From contig OZ037840.1 of assembly GCA_964035575.1 (NCBI GenBank), positions 124,001-188,000 of the forward strand: a stretch of 64,000 nt of DNA, read 5' to 3'. Source of the DNA: Rhynchopus sp. YZ270_cl-10 (Eukaryota; Euglenozoa; Diplonemea; Diplonemida; Diplonemidae). Below are positions 50,371 through 59,584 of the stretch, one piece after another. A program made the translations under genes and the position numbers. A model generated the notes under the pieces. It worked only from the letters and a program-made list of their open reading frames with translations, had not been told where the DNA came from and searched no databases. Positions within the stretch are counted from its first letter, which is position 1. The number at the start of each line of letters is the position of its first letter.

Positions 50371-52533
50371 TCACATGTCATGCTTCGTTTCAAACAAGCC
50401 GTACTCTCGTTGCGGCAGGACCTGGTACAACCCATCACGTCCTTTGCCCTCAGCCTTCAGCGAAGACTTCAGCGCAGCAGGAAGCACAGTCCCCAACGGA
50501 GGTTCGTACAAACACTGCTTGCCCTCCCGTGCCGTGTCGCACAGCGCCCAGCTTCGGTACACAGTCTGTCCCATCACAGTCACAAAGCGTTGCTTACGAG
50601 CACCAACATCTCCGAGCCGCACTGCACCCGTCACAAGCCCTGCACCAGACAGCACTGCAGTTCCCAAAAGGCGTTGTGCAAACCGCACTGCGTTCTCCAT
50701 GTGTGCAGGTGCTGGGCGGGTCAGGTTCCACCCAACACACACACGGCTCCCGAGCAGCGTCACCAAGGTCCCACCGTTCTGGTCCAGTACGACTGTGAGT
50801 GTGGAGAGGCCCACACTCAGGTTGCGGAGTGACGTATGGTCGCAGTCCTCGTCTCCAGCAAGATGCACAGTGCCCACAGTTGCGTCGATGGGAAGTATCG
50901 GGGCGTTGCCGTGACCTGACATGCTGTTCTCCACAACGGAACCTGAGTTGGATTTCAAACTGAGGGAAGAGTCGCACTTATGAAGGGACGTCCCCTGCTT
51001 CAGTGCAACAGGTTCTTTGAGGGGAGTCTGCCTTCGTCCCGCAAGTGACAAAGGCCACACGCAGCAAATGAACGTTAGCCCTGACACACCCTTCAAGTCC
51101 AGTGCCTCCGCATCCCCAACAACAGCAGAGCAAGACATGCACTCGGCTGTGTACAGGTCAGAGGGGATTGCAACAGCACCAGGCTTGCATGCGCTCTCAA
51201 GGCGGGCAGCAACGTTCACCGTGTGGCCAAAGTAGTCTGTCCGTCCCGTCAGTGCGTTCTCTTCCACAGTCACAGGGCCGCTGTTCACACCAATGCGCAC
51301 AGTCAGTCCGCCCCAAAGTGGTCCCTGTTCAGCACAGATGGATACATCTTCGAGGAGTGAGGCAGGCCATGAAGCACCACGCAGGAGTTCGTGCACACTC
51401 AGGCCAAAGTTCACTCCGTCCTGTGTTGACGTGAAGGCAATCATGAAGGCGTCGCCGATGGTTTTGACTTCGTACCCTCCGAACATCCCCATCACCTCAC
51501 GCATCACAGTGTTGTGTATCTTCAGTCCAGCACGCATCCCATCAGGTGCGTGCTCCCAGATAGATGTTGACGAACGTATGTCTGTGAACGCAAGGGTTGC
51601 TGTCTCGCTCGTTAGCCCGGGTGCCTCCACACACAACCGTTGCAGTACACTCCGCTGGTCCCTGTCACCGTCCTCCTCCATCTCCATCTCCTCAAACAGC
51701 GCAGCAGGAAGGTAGGGTTTGTACTTCCGCAGGTTCTCCTCCATTGTCTGCAGCGTCTCGTACATCTCCTCAGGCAGCTCTGAGCCGCGTGCCGCAAGCA
51801 TCCGTGCCACACCTTCCACGTCGTACTTCGCAAGCAGCGACGCAATCTCCTGCACAGTGCTGATCGTCCGCTCCATTGTTGCCTGCTCCTTCAGGATGTC
51901 ACGTGCAAACCCTCGTGTTGCGATGAAGTCAACAACAAACACCAATACTGCACCCAAGGTAATGGTCACAGCGGGAGCGCCACACGGGAGCGTATCACAG
52001 CTGGCCTTATCTTCAAGGTAAGCCCTCCTCCCCAACTCACCATCCTGCGGCACAAGACCAGGTAGGTCGAAGATGCCAAACCTGAAGGACTCCTCCAAAG
52101 CCATGAGAGTCAACCACACAAGCACAACAAACACCAACCCAGCAGTGTAACGTGTGGGCACCTGCATGATCAGCAACATGTCTAAAACGAGCACGAGTGG
52201 TGTCCAATACATGTCACCGTTGCAGCGAGCAAGCAGATCGGCACAAAATATACATGCCACGTACGCATAACAAACACCAACCACGACAGGTGTCGTCAAC
52301 TTCTTCTTGCACAAGATGTGCACCGCCGAAAGCAGTGACATGACCACCCCTGCTAGCGTGAACCAGCGACGCAGCCCGCCGTATTCGTAACTGGTGGCAG
52401 AGAACACCAACAGAAACAGAAGCGATGTACAGTTGATCCCAAAGAACATCTCCCGCTTCCTCCTCTCCTTTGCGTCAAGTGTGCCATCCAGCGTCAGTGC
52501 ACCCTCAACACAACGTGGCCACTGCAGCTTCAT
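50371..52533 (-). CDS. Receptor-like adenylyl cyclase, catalytic, array member 12
   Basis: 720 residues from MKLQWPRCVEGALTLDG. The membrane module has its own loop (YLEDKASCDTLPCGAPAVTI) and helix 3 (CYAYVACIFCADLLA). The helix upstream of the switch point is of the ILKEQ type seen in non-catalytic members, whereas members 10-11 have IVKEQ. Catalytic residues D318, K357, D361, D433, N440 and R444 are present. The degenerate C-terminal cyclase-like domain lacks metal Asp residues. It is the first gene of the array in transcription direction. The frame opens nine codons further upstream (MTQTAGVVA), but the MKLQ start is shared by all copies. Confidence 0.92.
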   Translation of the reverse strand: MKLQWPRCVEGALTLDGTLDAKERRKREMFFGINCTSLLFLLVFSATSYEYGGLRRWFTLAGVVMSLLSAVHILCKKKLTTPVVVGVCYAYVACIFCADLLARCNGDMYWTPLVLVLDMLLIMQVPTRYTAGLVFVVLVWLTLMALEESFRFGIFDLPGLVPQDGELGRRAYLEDKASCDTLPCGAPAVTITLGAVLVFVVDFIATRGFARDILKEQATMERTISTVQEIASLLAKYDVEGVARMLAARGSELPEEMYETLQTMEENLRKYKPYLPAALFEEMEMEEDGDRDQRSVLQRLCVEAPGLTSETATLAFTDIRSSTSIWEHAPDGMRAGLKIHNTVMREVMGMFGGYEVKTIGDAFMIAFTSTQDGVNFGLSVHELLRGASWPASLLEDVSICAEQGPLWGGLTVRIGVNSGPVTVEENALTGRTDYFGHTVNVAARLESACKPGAVAIPSDLYTAECMSCSAVVGDAEALDLKGVSGLTFICCVWPLSLAGRRQTPLKEPVALKQGTSLHKCDSSLSLKSNSGSVVENSMSGHGNAPILPIDATVGTVHLAGDEDCDHTSLRNLSVGLSTLTVVLDQNGGTLVTLLGSRVCVGWNLTRPAPAHMENAVRFAQRLLGTAVLSGAGLVTGAVRLGDVGARKQRFVTVMGQTVYRSWALCDTAREGKQCLYEPPLGTVLPAALKSSLKAEGKGRDGLYQVLPQREYGLFETKHDM

Positions 52534-52670
52534 TGCAACAACCCCAGCTGTCTGTGTCAAGACTGCAACTCAAATTGGTCGACCTTTTTCCTTTCTGGTG
52601 TACAAACTGTGTAAAAACTGTGGGTGCAGTGTGGTGACAAAGTGCACTGCCAAGTTCTGACCTAAAAAGT
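52534..52670 (-). promoter_or_regulatory. Shared 5' flank of cyclase genes
   Basis: About 130 bp upstream of the MKLQ start are conserved, as DNA, in front of members 6-12 (at 36090, 38416, 41486, 44768, 47747, 50168 and 52534). On the coding strand the core reads GTGTACTTTGTCACCACACT, then the AACTGTGGGTG region, then GTTGCAATG. Indels of one or two bases shift the frame between copies, so it is not coding. It probably contains the core promoter and 5' UTR. Members 1-5 lack this flank. Confidence 0.55.
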
Positions 52671-53225
52671 GTATGGTGCCGAGGTGACCAAAAATTAGAT
52701 TCATCACCAAAAATGCAATTCAGTCTGTTTGGACACTTTTGAACATGCGAGATGTGAACAGGTTAGCATGGCTTGAGACGCTGTTCTAACTTGTCATCGT
52801 GGCGTCCCCAAAAACTCGCGATAGGTCACGTTGAGCCATGAGACATGCTACGGTACTCTGGGTCTCAGGAACATGCAAGCTATGAGGGTTCGTGTACGGT
52901 TGTATGGTTTAGTCTTAAGGGTGTGCACTGTACGTAGGGGGTGTCTGACAATACCGTACTAGGAACTATTCTGGGTTGTAACTGTTTTTGGGACAAAATA
53001 GAAACTAACTTCAGGTTCTGAATAAAAAGAAAACAATGAAAAACAACTTTTTCGTTTATCGCTCCGTAAGCTTGTTGTGTTTTTTCGCTGAAGTGTGTGT
53101 TGTATGAGAGAGAAAAAATAATGAGTGAGAAAACACAAGCTGGCGGGCACGCACCTTCCGTCGTTTCTATTTCCTATTGTCAACCTTGCACGGTGCAGTC
53201 TGTCGTGCTTAGAGTGTGTCGAAAA
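52671..53225. other. Array boundary spacer, no gene seen
   Basis: Contains a shortened copy of the 38540-38709 intergenic repeat (about 52695-52800). The remainder is unique with no supported frame. Confidence 0.5.
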
Positions 53226-53462
53226 CAGACTTACCCCCTGAGTCCGACAGTCGGACCCCCTGAGTCCGACAGTCGGACTCAGGGGTCCGACAGTCGGACT
53301 CTGGAGTCCGACAGACGGACTCTGGGGGTCCGACTGTCGGACTCTGGAGTCCGACAGTCGGACTCTGGGGTCCGACAGTCGGACCCAAAAAAAAAAAATT
53401 TTTTTTTTGGGCCGAAAAAAAAATTTTTTTTTTCGGCCAAAAAAATTTTTTTGGCCGAAAAT
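53226..53462. repeat. Array of GTCCGACAGTCGGAC palindromes followed by A/T palindromes
   Basis: About nine copies of the 15-bp palindrome GTCCGACAGTCGGAC, separated by CTCTGG, CTCAGGG or similar, run from 53230 to 53387. They are followed by oligo(A)-oligo(T) palindromes bordered by GGCCGAAAA and TTTTCGGCC (53388-53462). The layout parallels the CCAGGT array at 17943-18160 but with unrelated sequence. Confidence 0.85.
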
Positions 53463-53983
53463 CGCCTTGTATAGTCACTACAGTACACATGCTATAACCA
53501 AAATAGCCGTATTTTGACTGAAAATTTGACTTGAAAATTTTTTTCCTTGTTTGGTCAATCTGAGGTTTTCTTTGGATTTTTTGGGCCATTTTATGACCTA
53601 CCACGCCCAATTTTTTTGGGAGGGGGAAATTATTTTTTGGTCAAAAAATGGCCTTGTTGCCTACTACTGGGTATAGGCTTGTTCAGAGATGTGTGTATTT
53701 GGTGTACCCGGACATGGTCAAAACACATGATTTTTGCACATCATTTTTTTGGTGTGGGGGGGGAACAGACTAGCATGACAACACGAGCCCCGACTGCCGG
53801 TCAAGGGGGTTTTAATGGATTTTAAGCGAAAACTTCATTAAAACTCATTTTCTTTGGGGGGGGGTTTTTTTTTTTTTGTTGGTCCAAACCAGGGCGATCG
53901 GTAAGAGATATGATGGTTTTTGGGGGATAAAAGAAAGAACAAGAAAGCAACAAAAGGATACCAGTAAAAAAAAGAACAATAAT

Positions 53984-54033
53984 GTATTCCGCAAACCCGT
54001 AAACCCGCAAGGGTTTACGGGTTTGCGGAATAC
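53984..54033. repeat. Perfect 23-bp-stem hairpin with GCAA loop
   Basis: 53984-54006 is exactly complementary to 54011-54033, with a 4-base loop GCAA, a stable tetraloop of the GNRA class if transcribed. It lies about 190 bp upstream of the three-exon gene. Confidence 0.92.
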
Positions 54034-54087
54034 AGTACGGTTGCGTATACCCCGGCGGGATGGGAAAGTGATTTTTTTTGCCTCTTT

Positions 54088-54165
54088 GGGAAGGCTCGTT
54101 TTTTCATTTATTGTTACAAAGTAACAATTGTTACTGTAACAATAAATGGAAAAACGAGCCTTCCC
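54088..54165. repeat. Near-perfect 38-bp-stem hairpin upstream of the three-exon gene
   Basis: GGGAAGGCTCGTTTTTTCAT and following bases (54088-54127) pair with 54128-54165, with one mismatch and two unpaired bases and almost no loop. It ends 58 bp before the start codon at 54224, so it lies in the promoter or 5' UTR. Confidence 0.88.
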
Positions 54166-54223
54166 TTTTTTGCTTTTGTGTCTGTCTCCCATTTCCTTTT
54201 CTCAGACTCAAACACATCAAAAA

Positions 54224-55377
54224 ATGGCACCCAAAACCAAAGCGGCACCCAAACCGGCAGCCAAAGCGGCACCGACTGCGTCTGGAAAAAGGAAAAGGGA
54301 GGACCAGAATGGACAACCACAACCGGCAAAGGCGAATACACCGGAGACTGACTTTATCACTGCGTACACCCAGTCGCAAGCAGGGAACGTGATGGTGCTC
54401 TCGCATCTAAAACTTTTATATGCGAGAATCACCGGCGCCACTGTGCACCCCAACTCCCCCACCATGATGAACGCATTGGTGAACGTGTACCCGGGACTGG
54501 ACACGAAGCTCAGCGTGACCCAACACGACGCCGCGACTGAAGACAAAAGGTTGCCATCATACTTTAAGGTATGCTCCCTTATTTGGTATTACACTATGCT
54601 ACTACATTCATTTGTATACATAGGTCGCCAAGAGGGCAACAGACGGCAAGCACCTTGTGCAGCTGTATGGTGTGTGTCTTCGTTCTTTCATGATCACTGG
54701 GTGGAAAGCAGAAACCTCTGCCAAGAACAAACTCTACGTGCGAGTGAGGGAGAGCATCCTCCCTAAGTACAGGGACTGTGATATGTGCTCGCTCTACTCA
54801 GCGAAGCCTAAGGCGCAGCTGTCGACTCTGCAGGAGAAGACTTTCCCCACCCTCACCCCTCTTCCTGTCGAAAACGACACGCACACAATGCGCATCGAAG
54901 GGTGCTTTGTCGACATCGCATACCTTGTGAATGCGAATAAGGTTGACCTGCAGTGTACGCGCAGAGTGCCCGAAGGCTCAACCCATCCCTCGGGTGTGTA
55001 CAGGGTGGATTACTTCTTGCCCCGCCCATCCCGTGAGGACAAGGCCATTTCCTGCGCTCCTGTTGACGGGCAGATTGCCTTGTGGGAGGTAAAGGTGTGT
55101 TACTTGGTAGCTTTTCCTGCAACTTTTTGACTGTTATCCAATAATAACTACACAGATTGTTATGGAGCAGGTGAAGGAGAGCAGGCAGGGGCTGGGCAAG
55201 GTGGACCGCCAGAAGTACATCGATCTGATGGGGGTGGACCTCGGGGAAGGGGAAGAGGAGGAGGAGGAGGAGGAGGAGGGTGAGGGTGAGTCGATGTTAC
55301 CATCGGCCGGTGTCACCGTCCTTTCACAGGATGCTTTTTCCGGAAACCCGCAAACCCAGGTTGTTGAAAACCTCTGA
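54224..55377 (+). CDS. Unrecognised three-exon protein with basic N terminus and acidic C terminus
   Basis: Exons 54224-54568, 54624-55088 and 55156-55377 are joined by phase-0 introns of 55 bp (GTATGC...ATAG) and 67 bp (GTAAAG...ACAG). The start has a good context (AAAATGG). The 343-residue product begins with an Ala/Lys/Pro-rich tail (MAPKTKAAPKPAAKAAPTA) and a nuclear-signal-like KRKRED. A globular region of about 250 residues follows (LSHLKLLYARITG; LVQLYGVCLRSFMITGW; HTMRIEGCFVDIAYLVN; GVYRVDYFLPRP). The C terminus has a nine-Glu run and ends QTQVVENL. No family is recognised. A chromatin or nucleic-acid role is a guess from composition only. The upstream in-frame Met at 54146 lies in the hairpin and was not used. 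Confidence 0.78.
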
Positions 55378-55446
55378 TTTTTTTTTCAAATTTTTACTGG
55401 TATCCTTTGTTGTTTTCTTGTTATCTATTTTCCCTGAGGACCTCCC

Positions 55447-55480
55447 CCCCCAGTGAACCGTTTATACGGTTCACTGGGGG
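55447..55480. repeat. Perfect 15-bp-stem hairpin just after the three-exon gene
   Basis: CCCCCAGTGAACCGT (55447-55461) pairs exactly with 55466-55480 around a TTAT loop. It starts 70 bp past the stop codon. Confidence 0.88.
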
Positions 55481-55812
55481 TCGGTACTGCATTTGGGACC
55501 CCGTTCTGCGTTGGCAGTCGTATCTAGCGTTGTCATGTTAGTCTGTTTCACACAATAAGATAAGATGGAGTCCCTTACATGTGATTTCCCCCCCTCTTTT
55601 TGCTTTCGTACCATGCATCATGATCAAGTGAGAATCCAAAAGAAAAAAAAAAAGAGGGAGGGTTTTTTTTTTTTTTTTTTGGTGAACAACATTTTGACCT
55701 TCACAGTGGGCTCGTAAGGACATTACGGGAGTGATGCCGTCGTAATTACGGCATCATGACGAGGGCACACTTCGTCATGCTGTCGTAATTACAACGAACG
55801 TCGCCAACATGA

Positions 55813-55831
55813 TGACGTCATCATGACGTCA
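55813..55831. promoter_or_regulatory. Two perfect CRE-type octamers
   Basis: TGACGTCA occurs at 55813-55820 and 55824-55831, inside an ATGACGTCATC iteration. Related ATGACGTCGTCAT and CATGACGACGT motifs occur at about 60579-60625, some 110-160 bp upstream of the zinc-finger gene. The octamer is the classic bZIP (CREB/ATF) site in animals and fungi; function here is untested. Confidence 0.35.
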
Positions 55832-55866
55832 TCATGACGAGGGGGTGCGTTCCTTGATGACCTCAA

Positions 55867-55953
55867 CGATGGTGAAGTAAATGACTTGACTTGTGGTTTC
55901 ACCGTTGTAAGCCAACGGTGAAACCACAAGTCAAGTCATTTACTTCACCATCG
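55867..55953. repeat. Perfect 41-bp-stem hairpin
   Basis: 55867-55907 is an exact reverse complement of 55913-55953; the loop is TAAGC. Such a stem would form a Dicer-size duplex if transcribed. It lies 490 bp past the stop of the three-exon gene. Confidence 0.93.
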
Positions 55954-55985
55954 TGTCCCCAGCCCGACTTTGGGAAAAAACAAAC

Positions 55986-56501
55986 AAAAATCTTAACGTA
56001 CACTCTCTGTTGATTCTAAAACGGGGGAGGGTAAAAAAGGCGTGAAAGGTAAATTGGGGAAGAGGTTGAAAAGTTGGAACGCTTCCTCACCCCAGATCAC
56101 ACTACAATACAAAGGTTTGGGTTTGAATAGGGTGGGTTCTTCTGACGATGAAACCTACTCCCTTCTAAACTTTCTTTTTTTTTTTTTTTTTTTTGAAAAA
56201 TAAATAAAACTCCTCTCGAAATTGTTCAAGATTGAACTGAGAGAAAGAAGAAACCCCAAACCCTCCCAGACCAAACGGTCTAACCTGTTGTATTGACATA
56301 GTGTGGGGAGAATGAGGAGCACAAGAATCGTCTTCGCGCATACTAAAAGATTTCCTACGATATGTCACAAGTGTCATGTCACCGAAAAATCTTAACGTAC
56401 ACTCTCTGTTGATTCTAAAACGGGGGAGGGTAAAAAAGGCGTGAAAGGTAAATTGGGGAAGAGGTTGAAAAGTTGGAACGCTTCCTCACCCCAGATCACA
56501 C
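55986..56501. repeat. Tandem-duplicated segment surrounding a poly(A)-tailed repeat
   Basis: A 117-bp block (AAAAATCTTAACGTACACTC and on) occurs at 55986-56102 and again at 56385-56501. Between them lie about 65 unique bases, a 20-base T-run (56175-56194) and about 190 bp (56195-56388) that recur at 60327-60521. On the minus strand the latter reads as a 3' end followed by poly(A), containing AATAAA-like TTTTATTTATTTTTC, so it looks like a retroposed sequence or the 3' end of a SINE/LINE. The body of a LINE was not found. Confidence 0.75.
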
Positions 56502-58043
56502 CCAGGACCCTTGGGACCCTCAAGGGACGCTACGCGAAAAAACTTCTTCAGCGAAACGGGATGATCCATCCAGGAGCGCGGGAGGAGATCTGGCCCGAAA
56601 TTGTTCTGTGTGGCTGCAAATAAATAGAGTAACTGCGTAACTGTCTCCAACGATGCAGGGATTGAGATAAAAATGATATATGATGGCCCGAAGTCTCGCG
56701 TGCTTCGTCACTTTCCTTAGATACGTTCTTGCAACGCAGCAGCTGCGTAGGATACCACAAAGGCATTGTTCCGATGATGAAAATCCCCCAACAGTAATTT
56801 AGGCACGCACGTTGTAGTGTTCACGTAATGAGCATGGTGTAGACCGGGTGCGTGAGAGATTGGACGATGGTCGTATTCACGAGTCTGGGTGCGGCAAAAG
56901 GATCGGCCCTGCAAAACAAGTGAACTTCTAACGGTCACCAGTTGTCTCTCTTGGAAAACAACAGTCCAGGTTGCCTCAACATCGCTAGCTGTGGTTTAGA
57001 AGCTTGCCTATATTTTGCAATCGGCGTCGAGTAATCGCTGTCGTGCGTCGGAAATCGCTTCGTCTACTATTTCGATGTTCCTGCACAACGGAGCGGAGGC
57101 TCTCTCTCTCGACTTCTTGTTGCTGCCTGCTCATTTTTGGTGTTGTACAGTGTCGGGGCACTCCGCGAAAACGCCAGCTTCGACATCTACTACGAATCAT
57201 GACGTTATTCCTGGTGTGGACTTGCGATTTCGTGTCCATGAAAATGAGGCTGTACAAGGTCACCCCACGCGTTGTACCCTCTGATTTCGTCAGTTTTGTC
57301 GAACTTGGTCGCTTGCTCCCAAGGAAGCTTGTTGTTGTATGCCCGCACGTAGTATTTCCACGTGTCATCTCCCATCACGAGGGCCGGCTGAATCGGTAAC
57401 GCCCGTGTTTCTGAGAAGTGAAACTGCCCAGGTGTTCTCTGCAGCATCAACGTCCATTGTTCTTTGTTCTGTTGTCTTCCACCTCACCATGCGTATCAAT
57501 CTTCAGGGCTTCAGCAATGGAAACCTCTCTCGGAGGGCTTACAGTAAACTTTGCTGAGTACTTCACCTCTTAAACGAGAACCCTCAAAAGTTGCCTACTC
57601 CGGAGGACTTCGGTCGACAAAAGGTTTCCTCATCTTGAGGACTGCCGAATAGTGGCCTCCTCTAGGGGATTTCAGTCAAACAAAATACAGCATCGGCAGT
57701 AAGGTCACCACAAGTAAGTACTCCGCATTTCATGTAAACGAACTTGTATCCTCACGGGGAAGTCCTCGAAGGCGTCGGTCGTGGTCGCGAGCAGGTTGAC
57801 GTCTCTCTGAAGCAGGTGGGCTTCTGTGGAGCTGTTGCTGCTGGTATGCACGGAAGCAGATAAGCGGCCCCCGCAGCTGGGTGGGAAGGTGTAGTGCCTG
57901 GTAAGTTCTTGTTGCAGACATCCTTCGGAGTGCTCACCCCGTCGTCCGTGAGTCTGTGTAGTAATGGTAGTAGTTGTCTCCAAGGAGCGCTCCCCTGCAG
58001 AAAAGATGGGTGTGCTTGTTCGTCAGACACTTCGGTGATGGTC
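56502..58043. other. Degenerate region, possible continuation of the eEF2 pseudogene
   Basis: Minus-strand frames are short and overlapping. The segment 57990-58043 still carries eEF2-like sequence ([12 protein letters not shown]). Further left, nothing can be matched with confidence. A frame at 57205-57450 (FHFSETRALPIQPALVMGDD) looks protein-like but is not recognised. Confidence 0.4.
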
Positions 58044-58640
58044 TCACGAAACGACGCAACGGCTCGTAGATCTTCCACTTGACACAGTCATGTAGTCCTC
58101 CTGAAGATCCTTCAGACAGATATCAAAGCGAAGCTCTCCCGCTCCGGCGATGGTGTGTTCTCCCGACTCCTCAATCGAGCACTGCATAAGCGGGTCGGAC
58201 TTCGGCAGACGCTTCAGTCCCTCAACAAGCTTGGGCAGGTCGGCGGGGGAGGAGCACTCCACAGCGACACGCACAGCGGGCGATACAGTGTACTTCATGT
58301 CCTTCAGGGGGTAGCACTCGCTCTCCTTCTCGTCAGTTGGTCGCAGTCTTCACAAATGTTACCACAGGGCACGTCCTCAACACGGCCTCCTGGTAACGCT
58401 CCATTCTGAGCAGGGTACAATCACTGCGGCGCTGGATGTTCTTCACAGCCATGTCCTTCTTGGTTTCGGATTTGTAGTTGGGACCCCTGGTGCGTGCCTT
58501 CTGTCCGTCCTTGATCTTCCCAGAGAAAGACACGACCGAAACGCGGTGAAATGTGTCTTGTCTGCCGCGGAAACATCTTCGACACGTACATGAATAGGGC
58601 GGAGGGTGATCAGTGCGACGGGGTCGTAGTTCTGCAGTCC
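57990..58640 (-). pseudogene. EEF2: Elongation factor 2 pseudogene (eEF2), middle part
   Basis: On the minus strand, in family order, the pieces are: MYVSKM...FGRVF (about 58630-58560), SGKIKDGQKARTRGPNYKS with DMAVKNIQRR (about 58545-58420), an intact 70-codon run from [20 protein letters not shown] through [20 protein letters not shown] and [13 protein letters not shown] to LKDLQEDYM (58298-58085), and [12 protein letters not shown] (about 58040-57995). Three reading frames are involved and about ten codons are missing before MKYTVSP, so it cannot encode a working factor. Conservative spelling of the long run suggests moderate age. The 5' part would fall near 59400-59700 but is not recognisable there. 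Confidence 0.85.
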
Positions 58641-59584
58641 CTGGAAATAGTTGACTGCACGGTAGAAGGTGCAGAAACTTTTCGACATCCGCACACCCCT
58701 TTTGGACTTCGGTGCATGTGGCACAGGCTCCAAAAAACCGCTTGCCATCATAGTTGAAAGTATGATGAGGCACACTGTCTCGTGAAGTCGATGTTGTAGT
58801 TTGGCAGGAAACGTAACTTTTTTGAATCCTGTCGTCTGTGTCGAGGACCTTAATCGACGGTACGAAGGAAAATGCCTGGACATCCTTGTGTTGAAACCAT
58901 CTGGGCAGTAAAGCCTGTTGATGTCTGACACCGGTGGCCACGCAGGGCAGTCTGAGAGGATGCCGCCTTGGAAGTCGAGGGCGGTTCCTTCACAGGTCGC
59001 CGTTTGCGAGTGTCGCGCTCTGTGCACTTGAGTGGGCTTGGGTGGTCAGATGGGGTGGTCGGAGAAGGGAGCTGGCTGCCACCTCTAGGTACTGCGAGAC
59101 AAACTTCTCTGGGGTGCGGGTGATTGTAAATGTACTGTGTCCGTGTTGGCAGATCTGGACAGCACATCCGGGAATCTCCACGTAACTGCTGTCCTCTGTG
59201 TATATCCCAGCCTTTGAAGGCCTTTCGAAATTAATGCCAAACCCCGTAGGCCGGATGATGTCGTCAAAAAACGCTGACTGAACCCCTAAAGCTGACTCTG
59301 GGCTGCGCGCAAAACAGCGTCGTAGAGCACGTTTTTCGCATACGCAGCGCGTGTGGGTGTTGTAACTGGCAGCATCTTCACAGACCAAAACTCCAAAGGG
59401 TGCCCTTCTTATAGGGACTTGAAACCCAAGTCAGCAGAGTGACCTTCCTTTTAGGGACTAGAACACGGCAGACCGGCGAGGGGTGCCCTTCTTATAGGGA
59501 CATTTGTCGGAGCGGCGAAAGAATGTAGAATCAGGGGTTCCGCTACCGTATAAGATTCAATTTGGTTGAGGGTCGAAGGTGTGG
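58641..59584. other. Region with decayed coding-like frames and a short iterated motif
   Basis: Minus-strand frames at 58990-59388 and 58443-59027 are long but lack recognisable domains; part may be decayed eEF2. Three copies of a CCCTTCTTATAGGGAC-like motif lie at 59401-59510. Confidence 0.4.

Noticed and set aside
54146-54223. Upstream Met for the three-exon gene
   Set aside because: It lies inside a hairpin arm and the product would be a chance hydrophobic leader; the Met at 54224 has the better context.
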